This document shows positions 32,685-45,063 of a DNA stretch of 64,000 nucleotides, one piece after another. The translations under genes were made by a program, and so were the position numbers. The DNA comes from Dryomyza anilis (Eukaryota > Arthropoda > Insecta > Diptera > Dryomyzidae): assembly GCA_951804985.1 (NCBI GenBank), contig OX638134.1, positions 1,984,001-2,048,000 on the forward strand, written 5' to 3'. How positions within the stretch are numbered: the stretch's first letter is position 1; each line of letters starts with the position of its first letter. Under the pieces are notes generated by a model that was not told the DNA's origin, made no database searches, and saw only the letters and a program-made list of their open reading frames with translations.

Positions 32685-34015
32685 AATTATGAGTGAAAAT
32701 CTAAATTTTGAGAAAAAAAAGTAACTTTGAGTGAAAAATATAATTTTGAGTGAAAAATATAATTTTGAGTGAAAAATATAATTTTGAGTGAAATTTTTAG
32801 TGAAAATTCAATTTTTAGTTAAAAATTGAATTTTTAGTGAAAAATTGAATTTTGAGTGAAAAATTGAATTTTGAGTGAAAATTTGAATTTTGAGTGAAAA
32901 ATTGAAATTTTGAGTGAAAAATTGTGTTATTTTTAATGAAAAATTGGATTTTTAATTCAATTTCAATTTTTAGTGAAAAATTGAATTTTTAGTGAAAAAT
33001 TGAATTTTTAGTGAAAATTTGAATTTTTAGTGAAAATTTGAATTTTTTAGCGAAAATTTGAATTTTTTGTGAAAATTTGAATTTTTAGTGAAAAATTGAT
33101 TTTTTAGTGAAAAATTGAATTTTTAGTGAAAAATTGAATTTTTAGTGAAAAATTGAATTTTTAGTGAAAAATTGAATTTATAGTGAATAATTGAATTTTT
33201 AGTGAAAATTTGAATTTTTAGTGAAAAATTCAATTTTTAGTGAAAAATTCAATTTTTAGTGAAAAATTCAATTTTTAGTGAAAAATTCAATTTTAGTGAA
33301 AAATTCAATTTTTAGTGAAAATTTGATTTTTTAGTGAAAATTTGAATTTTAGTGAAAAACTGAATAATTGAATTTTTAGGGAAAAATTGAATTTTTAGTG
33401 AAAAATTGAATTTTTAGTGAAAAATTGAATTTTGAGTGAAAAATTGAATTTTGAGTGAAAAATTGAATTTTTAGTGAAAAATTGAATTTTTAGTGAAAAA
33501 TGGAATTTTTAGTGAAAAATTGAATTTATAGTGAAAAATTGAATTTTTAGTGAAAAATTTAATTTTTAGTGTAAAATCAAATTTTTAGTGAAAAATTGAA
33601 TTTTTAGTGAAAAAAGTAATTTGTAGTGAAAAATTGAATTTTTAGTGAAATATTTAATTTTTAGTGAAAATTTGAATTTTTAGTGAAAAATTTAATTTTT
33701 AGTGATACATTTTTAATGAACATTTTAATTTTGAGTGAAAATTTTAATTTTGAGTGAAACGAGTAAAAAAATTTAATTTTTAGTGAAAATTTAATTTTGA
33801 GTGAAAATTTGAATTTTGAGTGAAAAATTGAGTTTTGTGTGAAAAATGGAATTTTTAGTGAAAATTTGAATTTTTAGTGTTAAATTGAATTTTTAATGAT
33901 AAATTCAATTTTTAATGAACATTTTAATTTTGAGTGAAAATTTTAATTTTGAGTGAAACTTTTGAGTCAAAATTTGAATTTAGAGTGAAAAATTTGAATT
34001 TTTAGTTCAAAATTG
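32685..34015. repeat. 19-bp satellite array 1
   Basis: About 70 tandem copies of TTGAATTTTTAGTGAAAAA with scattered substitutions (TTTTGAGTGAAA variants at both ends). Each unit contains the perfect inverted repeat AATTTTT-AGTG-AAAAATT. The same unit, same orientation, makes the array at 41245-42870. Confidence 0.95.
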
Positions 34016-35330
34016 AAGTTTGATATACTGGATTTCATTTGTAAAGTTAAATTTAAAGTTAAGAATGGAATTTGATATCTAATTATTAGGTGTAATTTTT
34101 CATTTTATATATTATTTCTTGCTAATGCTCAAAAGCATTAGTAAATTTGAATTTGCTTAATCGTAGGATATACAATTTTGTTTTAAAAAATGTCTGTTAA
34201 ATTTCAGAAATTTTCTTTTACCTATTTGTAACTTTGCTAAATTCTTCTTTAGAACATATCAAATTATTTGCAAATTTCATCCTTGTCTAAAGATTAAATA
34301 TTTGTGCATTTTATATAATTGCTTTTGCCAAAACTTTAGCTAGATATGTGACCGCCTGCTACTAAACTAACCAAATATGCATTCCTTATATTGATTGAAT
34401 GATATTTTATCTTTTGTACTTTATGCTTCTTAATAGTTTATTAAATTTAGTGTATATTTTTTTTGTAGAAAAACATTTTACATATTTGTGGAATTTTCAT
34501 TTTATTTGCAGCAATTGCGAATTCAAAGGAAAAGCAATTTTGATAAATTATAGCAACGAACTGCATGCATTAAGCACACAAATGTGGTATAAGCCACACA
34601 GACAGCCCGTGCATTCATTAACACGAAATATTTACGCACATCCAGAGAAAATATTTTCATTTTAAGGGCACGCATTGTTTGGGTGGGTGGGCTGTTTGTA
34701 ACAACCACTCATAGATTTGTATATTTTTTGCCACTGGAACCATACATTGCCAGCGTACCGGTTCGTTATATAAATAAAAACAAAAATAATATAAGAACAA
34801 CTCATACATTGTACGAATATTTTGCAGTTACTGAACCCAGAAATACATTTTATATAATTGAATTAAATTCTTAACATTTGCAAATACATGTTCATATCAT
34901 GTTTATGAATTTTATTTCTAATTTTTATTTTTATTAACAAACAAGTTTTTGTATTTTTATTTAATATCTCTTTCTTTATATTTTTGATATCCAAAGGATT
35001 GCGCCATCAACTCATTCAACATATTCGGTTCATAGAACTGTTAATTTTGTTTTTGTACACAAAGCTAAAATTGTTCTAGTTTGGACTGCAACCAATTTAG
35101 AACAATTTGTTGTGTGATATGATATAATTTCGAGTGCCAACACAGTTCCATCAACTAAGTGATATAAACTTCGTTTCAACCGAACAAAGTTGGTTGTTAT
35201 AACTAACCTTTCCGCTTATCCAACCTCATGTCGAAAGAGCACTTTTTTGTGACCATACATTTTTCTGTTATATTCTTTTTCCAAATATTTTTCGTCACTT
35301 GTCGAAATGCATTGTTCACAAAAAGATAAA
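34016..35330. other. unassigned AT-rich sequence
   Basis: No supported gene. An 88-codon frame at 34399-34665 has a hydrophobic start but no domain or support. Confidence 0.4.
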
Positions 35331-35570
35331 AATAATCGACATAAATATAGCAACCGACATTAATTGCATTAATTAATTAATCAGAAAATATAATTACTGA
35401 AACTGCGCCGAAAATTTGCTCCATTGACGTGCAAATATTCATATTATCAAACGGAATTGCTGATTTAACGAAGAATAGCAAATGTTTTCATTAAATTAGT
35501 GAATTTCATTGTTGGATTGATTAATGAATGTAATTTGTATCGGTTGCTATTTTACGTAGAAGTTTTTTTG
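35331..35570. mobile_element. palindromic MITE (GTAAATATAGCAACCGATAT family), copy ii, full
   Basis: Left end AATAATCGAC then ATAAATATAGCAACCGACAT. The right end, inverted, is TCTACGTAAAATAGCAACCG. It spans about 240 bp with both arms present. No coding frame. Confidence 0.8.
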
Positions 35571-35643
35571 GTGCAGTCTTATAGTTCGTTCTCAAACCAC
35601 TTTAGTACATGCATAAACCCACTTAAAATGTTTTTTTTTTATG

Positions 35644-35841
35644 AATATATCGTCGTTGTAGAACGAAAAGTCACCAAAAACTTAAATTTCGAGTTTGTTG
35701 ATTAATATTACAAAAAATAATTGATGGAATTGAGATCATCGATTAAAAATTAACAGATGTATAAATATTTTTGTGAATGAATATTTGGCATTTTGAAAAT
35801 GTATTTGCTGACTTTTCGTTCTACAACGACGATATTAAATA
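35644..35841. mobile_element. short MITE with 27-bp class inverted ends
   Basis: ATATCGTCGTTGTAGAACGA followed by AAAGTCA at the left (from about 35646), and its inverse ending CGACGATATT at the right. It lies about 75 bp right of MITE copy ii. The interior is AT-rich and non-coding. Confidence 0.75.
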
Positions 35842-36931
35842 TCCTGTCGTGCTCGTTGGGTCCATTTTGTCAACATATTTAGTTAAATAAATACTTCAAT
35901 TTATAATTAAATATTTCAACTTCTTCATAAATAGGTTGAAAATTATTTCTTTGAATATCTATTTATGCATATATTTTTTACTGTGTATGCATTAGGCATG
36001 CGCTGCTGAAGCACCCGAAATTATGCAACATTTAATAGAGTTTGGCATATTACCCTGTTATCCTGACGCAGCGATTTGCATATCCTCTGCATGTCCTTGT
36101 GCCGCAGACTTAAAGATACATTTCGCAGACAGTGGTTTGGCTTGCGGCACAGTGCAGCCGATAGCACATATGAAAACAGCAACAAGGACAAACTGAGGCG
36201 GCGGATCTAGTGTCAGAATAACATATTGCACAACACTGGGTGGTTAGACTGAAGACGACAATTTCAAATTATTTGCGGTAATCAATCGTAGCAAAAGCAG
36301 CACATCTGACAAGTTTTTCAACCATGTGGGATATACAGAAAAATATACGGAATCTAAGAATTGATTGAAAGATATTTTATCACTCCTCAATAGTTAAAAT
36401 AAAACTCAAAAGAAAAAAGTATAAAAAGAAAACTATAAATGAAACCAGTTCAGAAAACTAGGGTATGGGGGAATTTGATAAAAAAAGCAGAGTAATCTCC
36501 AAAAATGTAGAGATTATTTGTTGTGGTCTTTTTCATTATATAATCTACAAGAAATTTAAATAAAAGTTTCAATGAACCAGCGCAATTCTTAATAAATACT
36601 CCTGGACATTTATTTTTGGGAAACTGAAATATAATTTTTCATCATACTAAAATTTTGTTTCCCAAATAAATTTTGTGGGACAAGAACATGTGTATTAAAA
36701 ATCTAAATGCTGTTGATTAATTTCGCATAATAAATGAATTGCTCCCAATCCAAAATTTTATTGGGTTTCATTTTATTGGGGGTTATTTCATTATAAAATA
36801 ACATACGCAATTTTAATTTGCTTTGCTCTCCATCGGAAGCAAGAGTATGAATACATTACAGAGCAATTATTGAAAAGAAAGCAAGATTTGTATTAAGTAT
36901 TTCAAGGGAATGCTGTTTTTAAAAAAATGCT
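35842..36931. other. unassigned sequence
   Basis: A mixed block at 35990-36260 (GCATGCGCTGCTGAAGC and CGGCGGATC), the rest AT-rich. No supported gene. Confidence 0.45.
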
Positions 36932-37403
36932 TAAAGATTTAAAATATTTTTACTCCTTGCATGTGAAATGCTCACATGCTACCATTGTTTTAAAACTTTT
37001 TTTAATATATTTTCTAATAATAATAATAGTTTGGCGCTACAGTCCTATAAGGACTTAGGCCGAGCTCTCTCACCATTTTGAGCTGTGCGTGTTATATTTG
37101 TACTCAAACTGGTGGGACCTACAGTTTATTGCCGAATCCGAACGGCGGGTGAGAGCTTTTCATAGGCAATGTTTTACTCTCGTAGGTTTGCCATTTACTG
37201 ACGAGAGGTAGCGCGGCATAGAAAAATGTTTCTATGAAAAGATGTTGTTAGCCCCAGTCCAGGCTTGAACCGGGGACCTTTCGACTCGCAATCCAACGCA
37301 CTAACCACTGAGCTACCGCGGCTTTTCTAATATTTATATTAATTTTTCGTTGGTAGCATGTGAGCATTTCACATGCAAGGAGTAAAAGTATTTTAAATCT
37401 TTA
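36932..37403. mobile_element. palindromic MITE with a SINE inserted in its loop
   Basis: Two 53-bp arms (36932-36984 and 37351-37403), inverted copies with one or two mismatches, sharing ACTCCTTGCATGTGAAATGC. The loop is split by SINE copy 3. Confidence 0.85.
37020..37322 (-). mobile_element. tRNA-derived SINE, copy 3
   Basis: Reverse orientation, tail AATAATAGTTTGGCGCTACA at the left and head GAGCTACCGCGGC at the right. A 10-bp duplication TTTTCTAATA (37010-37019 and 37323-37332) flanks it. Confidence 0.92.
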
Positions 37404-37790
37404 TGTTTTTAAAACCATGAACGCATAAGAAAAACTAAATTAAGAAAGTAATAAACAAAAGAATTTACAAAGTCTTAGATTCTTGAAAAAAGAAACTGTG
37501 AATAGCGAATGCTTTTAAAAAGCAAAGAGCAAGAGTAATTTCGACGCTCGAGCAAGTTAAATACTAGAAAAAACAAACAAATACCTATTTGAAGTGAAAC
37601 CTAAAATGTAATGAATAAGTTATTAGTTCATACTGTATATACCTGCAATAAATGCAAAGCATCTGAATTTGAACAATTTTGGAATGTAAGGGAGCCTTGG
37701 GTAAAGTAGGACACGTTTTGATTTTCCTTCAAAAAAGTACATTTGAATAATTTTTTAAAATTATTTTAAAGGATCTATTATTCCATAGAC

Positions 37791-38082
37791 TGGTTTATGA
37801 TCTAACTTTTAGCATTAACGGAATACCATTTGTATGCCTTTTAATTACATTTTGAGCGATTTTTCAAAAGAACACAATTTCAGTCCTCTTGAAAAAATTC
37901 TGGGGTAATGTGGGAAATGTTAAAAGTGTTTCTCAAAGTGGTTTATGATCTAACTTTTAGCATTAACGGAATACCATTTGCATGCCTTTTAATTACATTT
38001 TGAGCGATTTTTCAAAAGAACTCAATTTCAGTCCTCTTGAAAAAATCCTGGGATAAAGTGGGAAATGTTAAAAGTGTATCTC
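37791..38082. repeat. 148-bp tandem duplication inside the element
   Basis: Two head-to-tail units beginning TGGTTTATGATCTAACTTTT, offset 148 bp and nearly identical. Confidence 0.88.
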
Positions 38083-38251
38083 AAGTGACAAATAAAATGC
38101 CTTTTTAGACTTTTTTTCATTTTTTATTATTTTTCATGAGAGAGTAAAATATTTTAAGGATATATTATAACAAGGTAATAAAAAAATAGTAGTAGTACTA
38201 GAAAAAAATGTAAAGTTAAATTTAGAAAATACGATAATAAAAATAGTCCCA

Positions 38252-38519
38252 TTACTCTTCGTCCGAATATCCTGAATCGCAATTCATGTGTACAGGCCGT
38301 TTGCATGTATTGCTATTCACTGAATTGTTGGAATTTAATTTTTTATGGCATTTTATCCAAACAAATCGTACAAAACTCTTCCTATTCTGATGATGTTGAA
38401 GTAGATGAAATCAGTTTTGGCTTCTTAGCGTGTGGCATCTTTGCCGATGAATTGTTCTTGCTCTTTTTAAAAGTTAGCTTCTCGCCTTTCTTCTGCAATT
38501 CAGATCTTATCTCAGGTGA
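38252..38519 (-). pseudogene. C-terminal remnant of a transposase, possibly Tigger/pogo-like
   Basis: Reading the minus strand from about 38519: a Lys-rich stretch (ELQKKGEKLTFKKSKN), then a Ser/Thr-rich part, an in-frame TAG, then CTICLDKMP. After a frame change follows CKRPVHMNC and an acidic end (SDEE, stop at 38252-38254). A basic linker followed by a Cys-rich zinc-binding tail is common in Tigger/jerky-like transposases of insects; that match is from general knowledge, not a search. At least one stop and one frameshift make it a pseudogene. Confidence 0.4.
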
Positions 38520-38994
38520 GGTCTAAATGTTGCTTTTCATTGGTTTGTGACTACGATTGAAGTTTTTCCTTGACTAAACCAATAGAATAATTGATATAAC
38601 ACATTATTTTCACTAAAAATACAACAAAAATGCTTAATTTCCATTTCTCACTTTACCCCAGAAAATGTCTACTACAACGTCACAATTTGAACATAACTTA
38701 GCACTATTTAATCAATGTTAAATTATTTACAAAACCCGTTTGTATTTCAAAAGATATGCATTATGCGATTATTTTTAAACATGTCGTTTTAATTAAAAAC
38801 GATAAATATTCCCACTTACATAAGCACTCAAAAAATGCTTTCAACACACATTTTTTCTCAATTGTTCTAGAAATGCAATAATGAATGAAACAGTTGATGC
38901 CATTTTAAGAAGCACTTGACCATTGTTTTTATTCTTCTAAGCTCAAAAATTATAATTTCCCACATTACCCATGTCTCACTTTATCCCAAGCTCC

Positions 38995-41244
38995 TCTTTT
39001 TTTCTAGTTCTAAAGTTTTAAAATGCTAATGCAATTTAAACTATAAAAATTAAACCAACAGATTACAAATTAATCTAAAAAGTAACCATATGAGTTGAAT
39101 CCTTATATTGAACATGGAATGAAAATCATTTGAAGAGCATAGAGCGGGCGTATTAGAATTGTTCGAGCAATAAACCCAAAACAAAAATTATTTTCGAGTT
39201 TATAATTGAAGAGTGTTTTGGAATTGAATACTAAATAAATTAAATCAACAGCAAATAAAAAGAAATCATTTGAATTGAAACCTTACATCATGGAATAATT
39301 GAAAATCATTTGAAAAGCATGGAGCGAGAGTTTTGAAATTGCTTTTTGTAAATGAAACTAAAGCCTCTTGAAATGAGCAAAAATAATTAAGAATCATATT
39401 CAAAATTTGAGTACAGAATACCAAAACAAAGCAAAAATGCTTCATTTGAGTGTCTTGACTTGCGGTCGGCTTATTAAGTGCAGCTCACAAAGATGCGACA
39501 CGCACGCCACTTGTTAACCACAGCTGTGTGCCATAATTGTTCTGCTGGCGGTCAGGATAATGGCGACAACGTACTTTAGCTTAATTGCAATTACAGTAGC
39601 AGTACTAGTAACACCAACAAAATCAACCAAAAGCATAATGACGAAGTGACGAAAAGACGAAAACACCAAAGGACTCTCAGCAATTATTGCAAGTGACTCG
39701 CAAGAAGAGTCTTTGACTGTTTGTGAGACTGCAATAATGGCTGAAATGGAGTTTTGAAGGGCAGTTGATAAAATGATTTTGGTCATGCGGGTGACCGATG
39801 TGATGTATGTGCTTGGTGTATTCGAGAAATGCAGCATACAAAGATGCGCTGTCTGAAAAATGAACTCAGTTTAAAGATGAAATAGAATCCAGTGTAGTGG
39901 CAACAAAGCGAATGCAAAGTTGCAATGTCAACAAACTGCAATGAATGCTAAGGAGACAAAGAAAAGAAAACAAAGAAAAACTGCAGTTGAAGATGAGCTG
40001 CACACAATGCAAACAAAGTTTCTTAACGCAGACAATGTCCGGCACTGACACCGATACAGCACAAGACACAGCAACAGTCACAGGATCGCTGCCTGCTGGT
40101 TCAAACACCCAGCAACTTTTCGTCCTTCGAGCACATTTGAATGTGTGTCTGTCTGTTTGTATGTCTGTGTGTGTTTAAGCACATTTACTACTTTGTGCGC
40201 ACTTTGACCAGTGTCCTAAAACTATTATTTCGCTGCTCTATCTTCGTCTCCATCAATTGCTGCTCCTGTTATGATTCTGCTGCTGCTGTAGTCCTTTTAG
40301 TCGCAAATGAGAATTTATATCCTGGCAATATTTTATGCTGTTGCTTCACTTAACAAATTCTAATTAAATACCAGCAGCAGGAGGATATCGCATCCTTGCA
40401 ATAAATAAAAATAGAAAAAGCGAAAAAAAAAAATGATTTGCAAAAAATAACATCGATTGTTTAATGCGACAGAAGCTGCTTATTTATCAGCGTATAATTT
40501 TTTATTTCTTTCCCCCCCCCCCCTATCACAATATTTATTGTTCAATCGAACTGTGCAAAAACATGCTATAAATTCTGCGCGCCACATTAAAACATGGCTG
40601 TGAAACCGGAAATAAATTCATTTTTGCATCTCTCTGACTTATTTGCAGCGCAATAATTCATTTTTATTTGCTCTGTGGCCTTTTGTCTCCACCCAGTCGC
40701 CAATCTTTTTCCATTTTGTCATTATTCGTTGGCACTGTTTGCGGTGACAGTTACAGCGCGGCATCTATGTACCGCCATGTTGCCATTACTGTGGCAATGT
40801 TGCCACTTTTCGTGGTTTTCCCTTTTTTTCCTGCAACGTTGTTCGTTGATCCCAGTAACTAGCACCAGCTCCATCTTAATCCACTAAATTATTTAGAGAT
40901 GCGTTTGCAAATATTGTCATGTTTGCTATTGTTGCTGCTGCTGTTTATGTTGCTGTTTATGTTGTGCTCTTGTTAGATTTCTTCCTGTTGCCTTCCGGTT
41001 CCTGTGGCTGTTGTGTTGCTGCTCTCAGCCACACTGACCGTGAAGCTTTTTTGTTCTTCTCACTGAGCTTCCGGTATTTTGGGCTTTTAGTAATGTGCGG
41101 TTGGCGGAAGTTTTAAAACTAAATTTGCTCATTTCAAGGATTTATGAGGAATAAGCACAAAATCAACAACATTTTTTAGTAAAAATAAAAACAAACTAAA
41201 TGAAGGAGAAATTAGAATGTATTAGAGTAAAATTGAAAATTTAA
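38995..41244. other. unassigned sequence with mixed-composition blocks
   Basis: AT-rich to 39420, then mixed blocks at 39430-40350 and 40620-41110 with GT-rich (40135-40180) and CTG-rich words and a poly-C tract. Overlapping frames of 64-107 codons on both strands show no recognisable domain. Confidence 0.4.
40511..40523. repeat. poly-C tract
   Basis: A run of about 12 C in otherwise AT-rich DNA. Confidence 0.9.
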
Positions 41245-42870
41245 TTTTTTTTTAGTGAAAAATTGAACTTTTAGTGAAAAATTGAATTTTTAGTGAAAAA
41301 TTGAATTTTTAGTGAAAAATTGAATTTTTAGTGAAAAATTGAATTTTTAGTGAAAAATTGAATTTTTAGTGAAAAATTGAATTTTTAGTGAAAATTTGAA
41401 TTTTTAGTGAAAAATTGACTTTTAGGTGAAAATTGAATTTTTAGTGAAAAATTGAATTTTTAGTGAAAATTTGATTTTTTTTTTTAGTGAAAAATTGAAT
41501 TTTTAGTGAAAATTTGATTTTTTTTTTTAGTGAAAAATTGAATTTTTAGTGAAAATTTGAATTTTTAGTGAAAATTTGAATTTTTAGTGAAAATTTGAAT
41601 TTTTAGTAAAAATTTGAATTTTTAGTGAAAAATTGAATTTTAAGTGAAAAATTTAATTCTTAGTGAAAAATTGAATTTTTAGTAAAAAATGTAATTTTTA
41701 GTAAAAAAAATGTAATTTTTAGTAAAAAAAATGTAATTTTTAGTGAAAATTTGAATTTATAATGAAAAATTTAACTTTTGGTAAAAAATTTAACTTTTAG
41801 TGAAAAAATTTGAATTTTTAGTGAAAAATTGAATTTTTAGTTAAAAATTGAATTTTTAGTTAAAAATTGAATTTTTAGTGAAAATTTTAATTTATAGAAA
41901 AAAATTTAACTTTTAGTGAAAAATTGAATTTTAAGTGAAAAATGGAATTTTTAGTGAAAATTTGAATTTTAGTGAAAAATTGAACTTTTAGTGAAAAATA
42001 AAATTTTTAGTGAAAAATTAAATTTTTAGTGAAAAATTTAATTTTAAGTGAAAAATTTAATTTTTAGTGACAAAGTTAATTTTTAGTGAAAAATTGTATT
42101 TTTAGTGAAAAATTTAATTTTTAGTGAAAATTTTAATTTTTAGTGAAAAATTGAATTTTTGGTGAACAATTGAATTTTTAGTGAAAAATTGAATTTTTAG
42201 TGAAAATTTGAATTTTTAGTGAAAATTTGAATTTTTAGTAAAAATTTGAATTTTTAGTGAAAATTTGAATTTTTAGTGAAAATTTTATTTTTAGTAAAAA
42301 TTTGAATTTTTAGTGAAAATTTGAATTTTTGGTGAACAATTGAATTTTTAGTGAAAAATTGAATTTTTAGTGAAAAATTGAATTTTTAGTGAAAAATTGA
42401 ATTTTTAGTGAAAAATTGAATTTTTAGTGAAAAATTGAATTTTTAGTGAAAAATTGAATTTTTAGTGAAAATTTGAATTTTGAGTGAAAAATTGAATTTT
42501 TAGTGAAAATTTGAATTTTGAGTGAAAAATTGAATTTTTAGTGAAAAATTGAATTTTTAGTGAAAAATTGAATTTTTAGTGAAAAATTGAATTTTTAGTG
42601 AAAAATTGAATTTTTAGTGAAAATTTGAATTTTTAGTGAAAAATTAAATTTTAAGTGAAAAATTAAATTTTAAGTGAAAAATTGACTTTTAGTTGAAAAA
42701 TTGAATTTTTAGTGAAAAATTGACTTTTAGTTGAAAAATTGAATTTTTAGTGAAAAATTGACTTTTAGTTGAAAAATTGAATTTTTAGTGAAAAATTGAA
42801 TTTTTAATGAAAAATTGAATTTTTAATGAAAAATTTAATTTTTAGTGAGAAATTGAATTTGAAAAATTAA
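41245..42870. repeat. 19-bp satellite array 2
   Basis: About 85 copies of the same TTGAATTTTTAGTGAAAAA unit in the same orientation as array 1. Runs of near-perfect units at 41270-41400 and 42340-42480 suggest local homogenisation. A higher-order pattern (TTGACTTTTAGTTGAAAAAT variant alternating with the normal unit) is seen at 42680-42790. It is followed directly by MITE half iv. Confidence 0.95.
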
Positions 42871-42889
42871 AAATTTGAATTTTAAATTT

Positions 42890-42962
42890 GTGAATTTCAT
42901 GCTGGATTGATTAATGAATGCAATTAATATCGTTTGCTATATTTACGTTGATTATTTTTTCA
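42890..42962. mobile_element. MITE half (GTAAATATAGCAACCGATAT family), copy iv
   Basis: GTGAATTTCATGCTGGATTG, then TAATGAATGCAATTAATATC and TTTACGTTGATTATT, matching the right end of copy ii. No left half; it abuts the satellite array. Confidence 0.6.
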
Positions 42963-43989
42963 CATTTAAACATTTAGTGAAATATGTAATTTTTTTATTG
43001 AAAATTTGAATTAGTAAAAAATGATTTTTGAGTAAGAAAATTTAATTTTTAGCGAAAATTTAAAATATTTTTATTATAACAAATATTTCTAATTCATGAA
43101 TATCAAAGGACAAGTTTTAGTCATCATATTCGAATGAATTATTAATTTAATAAATATTATAGCACTGCGATAAAAACAGGTAGTGCCCGTTGTTGTTCGA
43201 CCGAAGGCTCTGTTGTCCTTTCGTCTGGTGCTCTGTCTTGTCTTTTTGCTTGCATTGTTTGCTGCTACTATTAAACGTTATCCTTTTATTTATTGTCATG
43301 TCCTTTGCAGGCTGCAAGTATTTGTATAGCCAGCCGTTCAGTCGCTTGTTTGCTTTAAGTCTTTTCTCATTCATTTTTAACATGTTGCCATTGGTGTTTA
43401 AGCTATTGTAGTCCTTTGTGTCCTGCAGAAATGAGTTGTTTTTATTATAGACTTGGCGATGGTGGTGGTGATGGCAGCGGCGCCCATCCATTATAATTCA
43501 TTAGACATTGCCATATCTTAAGACAATTATTGCAATTATACCTTAACATGCAAACGTTTGTCGCTGCATTAATTTATATTTGCGATAAGTATCTCTCATT
43601 TATAGTCATATCCAGGAAAAAGCAATTTTGACGTTTGCTTGTTATACTTGGTGGTAATTTATGCTGAATTTATTTATTTATTTATTTTTTGTAATAACAC
43701 ATAAATTGTACATGTTATGTGTGATATACAAAATTGTTAAGCATGCTTTTAGTCTTTAATTAAAAAATGAAATATTATGCAGTAGTTGTGGGAAAATGTA
43801 TCAAAAATCGATTATTATTATTTAACATGAATTTATGTGTTTGTACGTCTACATTTGATTTTATTGCTGGCGCAATAGTTTTCCCTAGAAATCGAATTAT
43901 AATTGATCAGAATTTTTGTCCATTACCATTTTTTTTGCATTGAAATAACACTGTGCGACAAATAATAAAAAATCTTTAAAATACTTTAA
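42963..43989. other. unassigned sequence
   Basis: A mixed block at 43160-43500 is open on the minus strand for 114 codons (43147-43491), with a His run near the start and Asn/Lys-rich content, and on the plus strand for 73 codons. No recognisable domain; I do not call a gene. A CACTGTGCGACA word near 43950 resembles a Tc1-type end. Confidence 0.35.
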
Positions 43990-45063
43990 CGCACGCAGAG
44001 AAAAAACATGGTGGCGATGATGATATTTAAAGGGCATCATACTATGGTTGGAGTTATTGTTGTAGGCAATCATATAATATGTATTATATGATCCTCAATG
44101 ACAATATCGTCAACCTTAATATGATCCTTAGTGACAATATGCCAACTACACATAACTGTACTGTGGTCATCACTGACCTTTCGAATTCTGCCAACCATCA
44201 GTCAGTGACTATATTATGATTCCACACAACCATACTCTGTTTGTTAGTGACCATATAGAGATTTCGTACAACCATACTATGGTTGAACTGACCATATTAT
44301 GATTCCACACAACCATACTATGGTTGTCAGTGACCATATCCAGATTTCATACAACCATACAATGGTTTCACTGACCATATACTGATTCCACACAACCATA
44401 CTATGGTTGTCAGCGACCATATTATGATTCCACACAACCATACTATGGTACTCAGTGACTGTATTGCGATTACATACTACTTAATATGTGACGAGTTATC
44501 ATATTATGATTACGATCATATTGTTATATTATGATTATGATCAAAATATTGTATTAAAATTATCCCTAAATTCCTGAAAAAGCGGATTGATAGGAAATTA
44601 TAAATAAGACAATTTAATTAATTAATAAATATTTTATTTAAATTTATTATTACATTAAACAACAAATACAAAAAACTCGACTGCTCGCCGCCATAGCCAA
44701 CATTAAAGTGAGTAAGAGAGAGTAAAAAATGCCTTTAAGTGAGAATTATATGATTGTAAATAACAATGTACTATTATGATCAGTCAATATCGTTGTATGA
44801 TTGGTATTAACCATATTTTGTTCGTGGCAGTCTTTATCGTAATCATAACATGGTTCTTTTCAACCATATTTTGGTTTTTCAGAAATACAATCATATTATC
44901 ATAAATTGTCTACTTTAATATGATTATAACGACCTTATTTTTGTTGAAAAAAAAAAAATTGGAAATACTATACGTTGATTGTGACAACCATATATGATTG
45001 TAAATAGCATAACATGGTTATCGCGATCATGTCGCTATCATATATGTAAATTCTCTGTGTGCG
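43990..45063. mobile_element. TIR element with 42-bp internal tandem repeats
   Basis: Inverted ends CGCACGCAGAGAA and, inverted from the right, CGCACACAGAGAA. The left half has about seven units of 42 bp built on ACCATATTATGATTCCACAC and AACCATACTATGGTTGTCAG (44200-44480). The right half has diverged TATGGTTG/CAACCATA words. No protein. Confidence 0.7.

Larger units (their letters stand above)
37691..38994. mobile_element. element with GTAAAGTGGG-type ends and a Tigger-like remnant, copy 2
   Basis: About 1.3 kb. Ends GGAGCCTTGGGTAAAGTAGG and, inverted, GGAGCTTGGGATAAAGTGAG. Inside are a tandem duplication of 148 bp (37791-37938 and 37939-38082), a decayed minus-strand coding remnant (38252-38519) and a TTTACCCCAGAAA box. 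The right part (38500-38780) matches 54650-55080. Confidence 0.65.

Noticed and set aside
32685..34015. CRISPR-like array
   Set aside because: A 19-bp unit in direct tandem with no spacers, in an insect-like genome; it is a satellite.
43147..43491. 114-codon His/Asn/Lys-rich minus frame
   Set aside because: No domain and no signals; the opposite strand is also open. Possible but unsupported.
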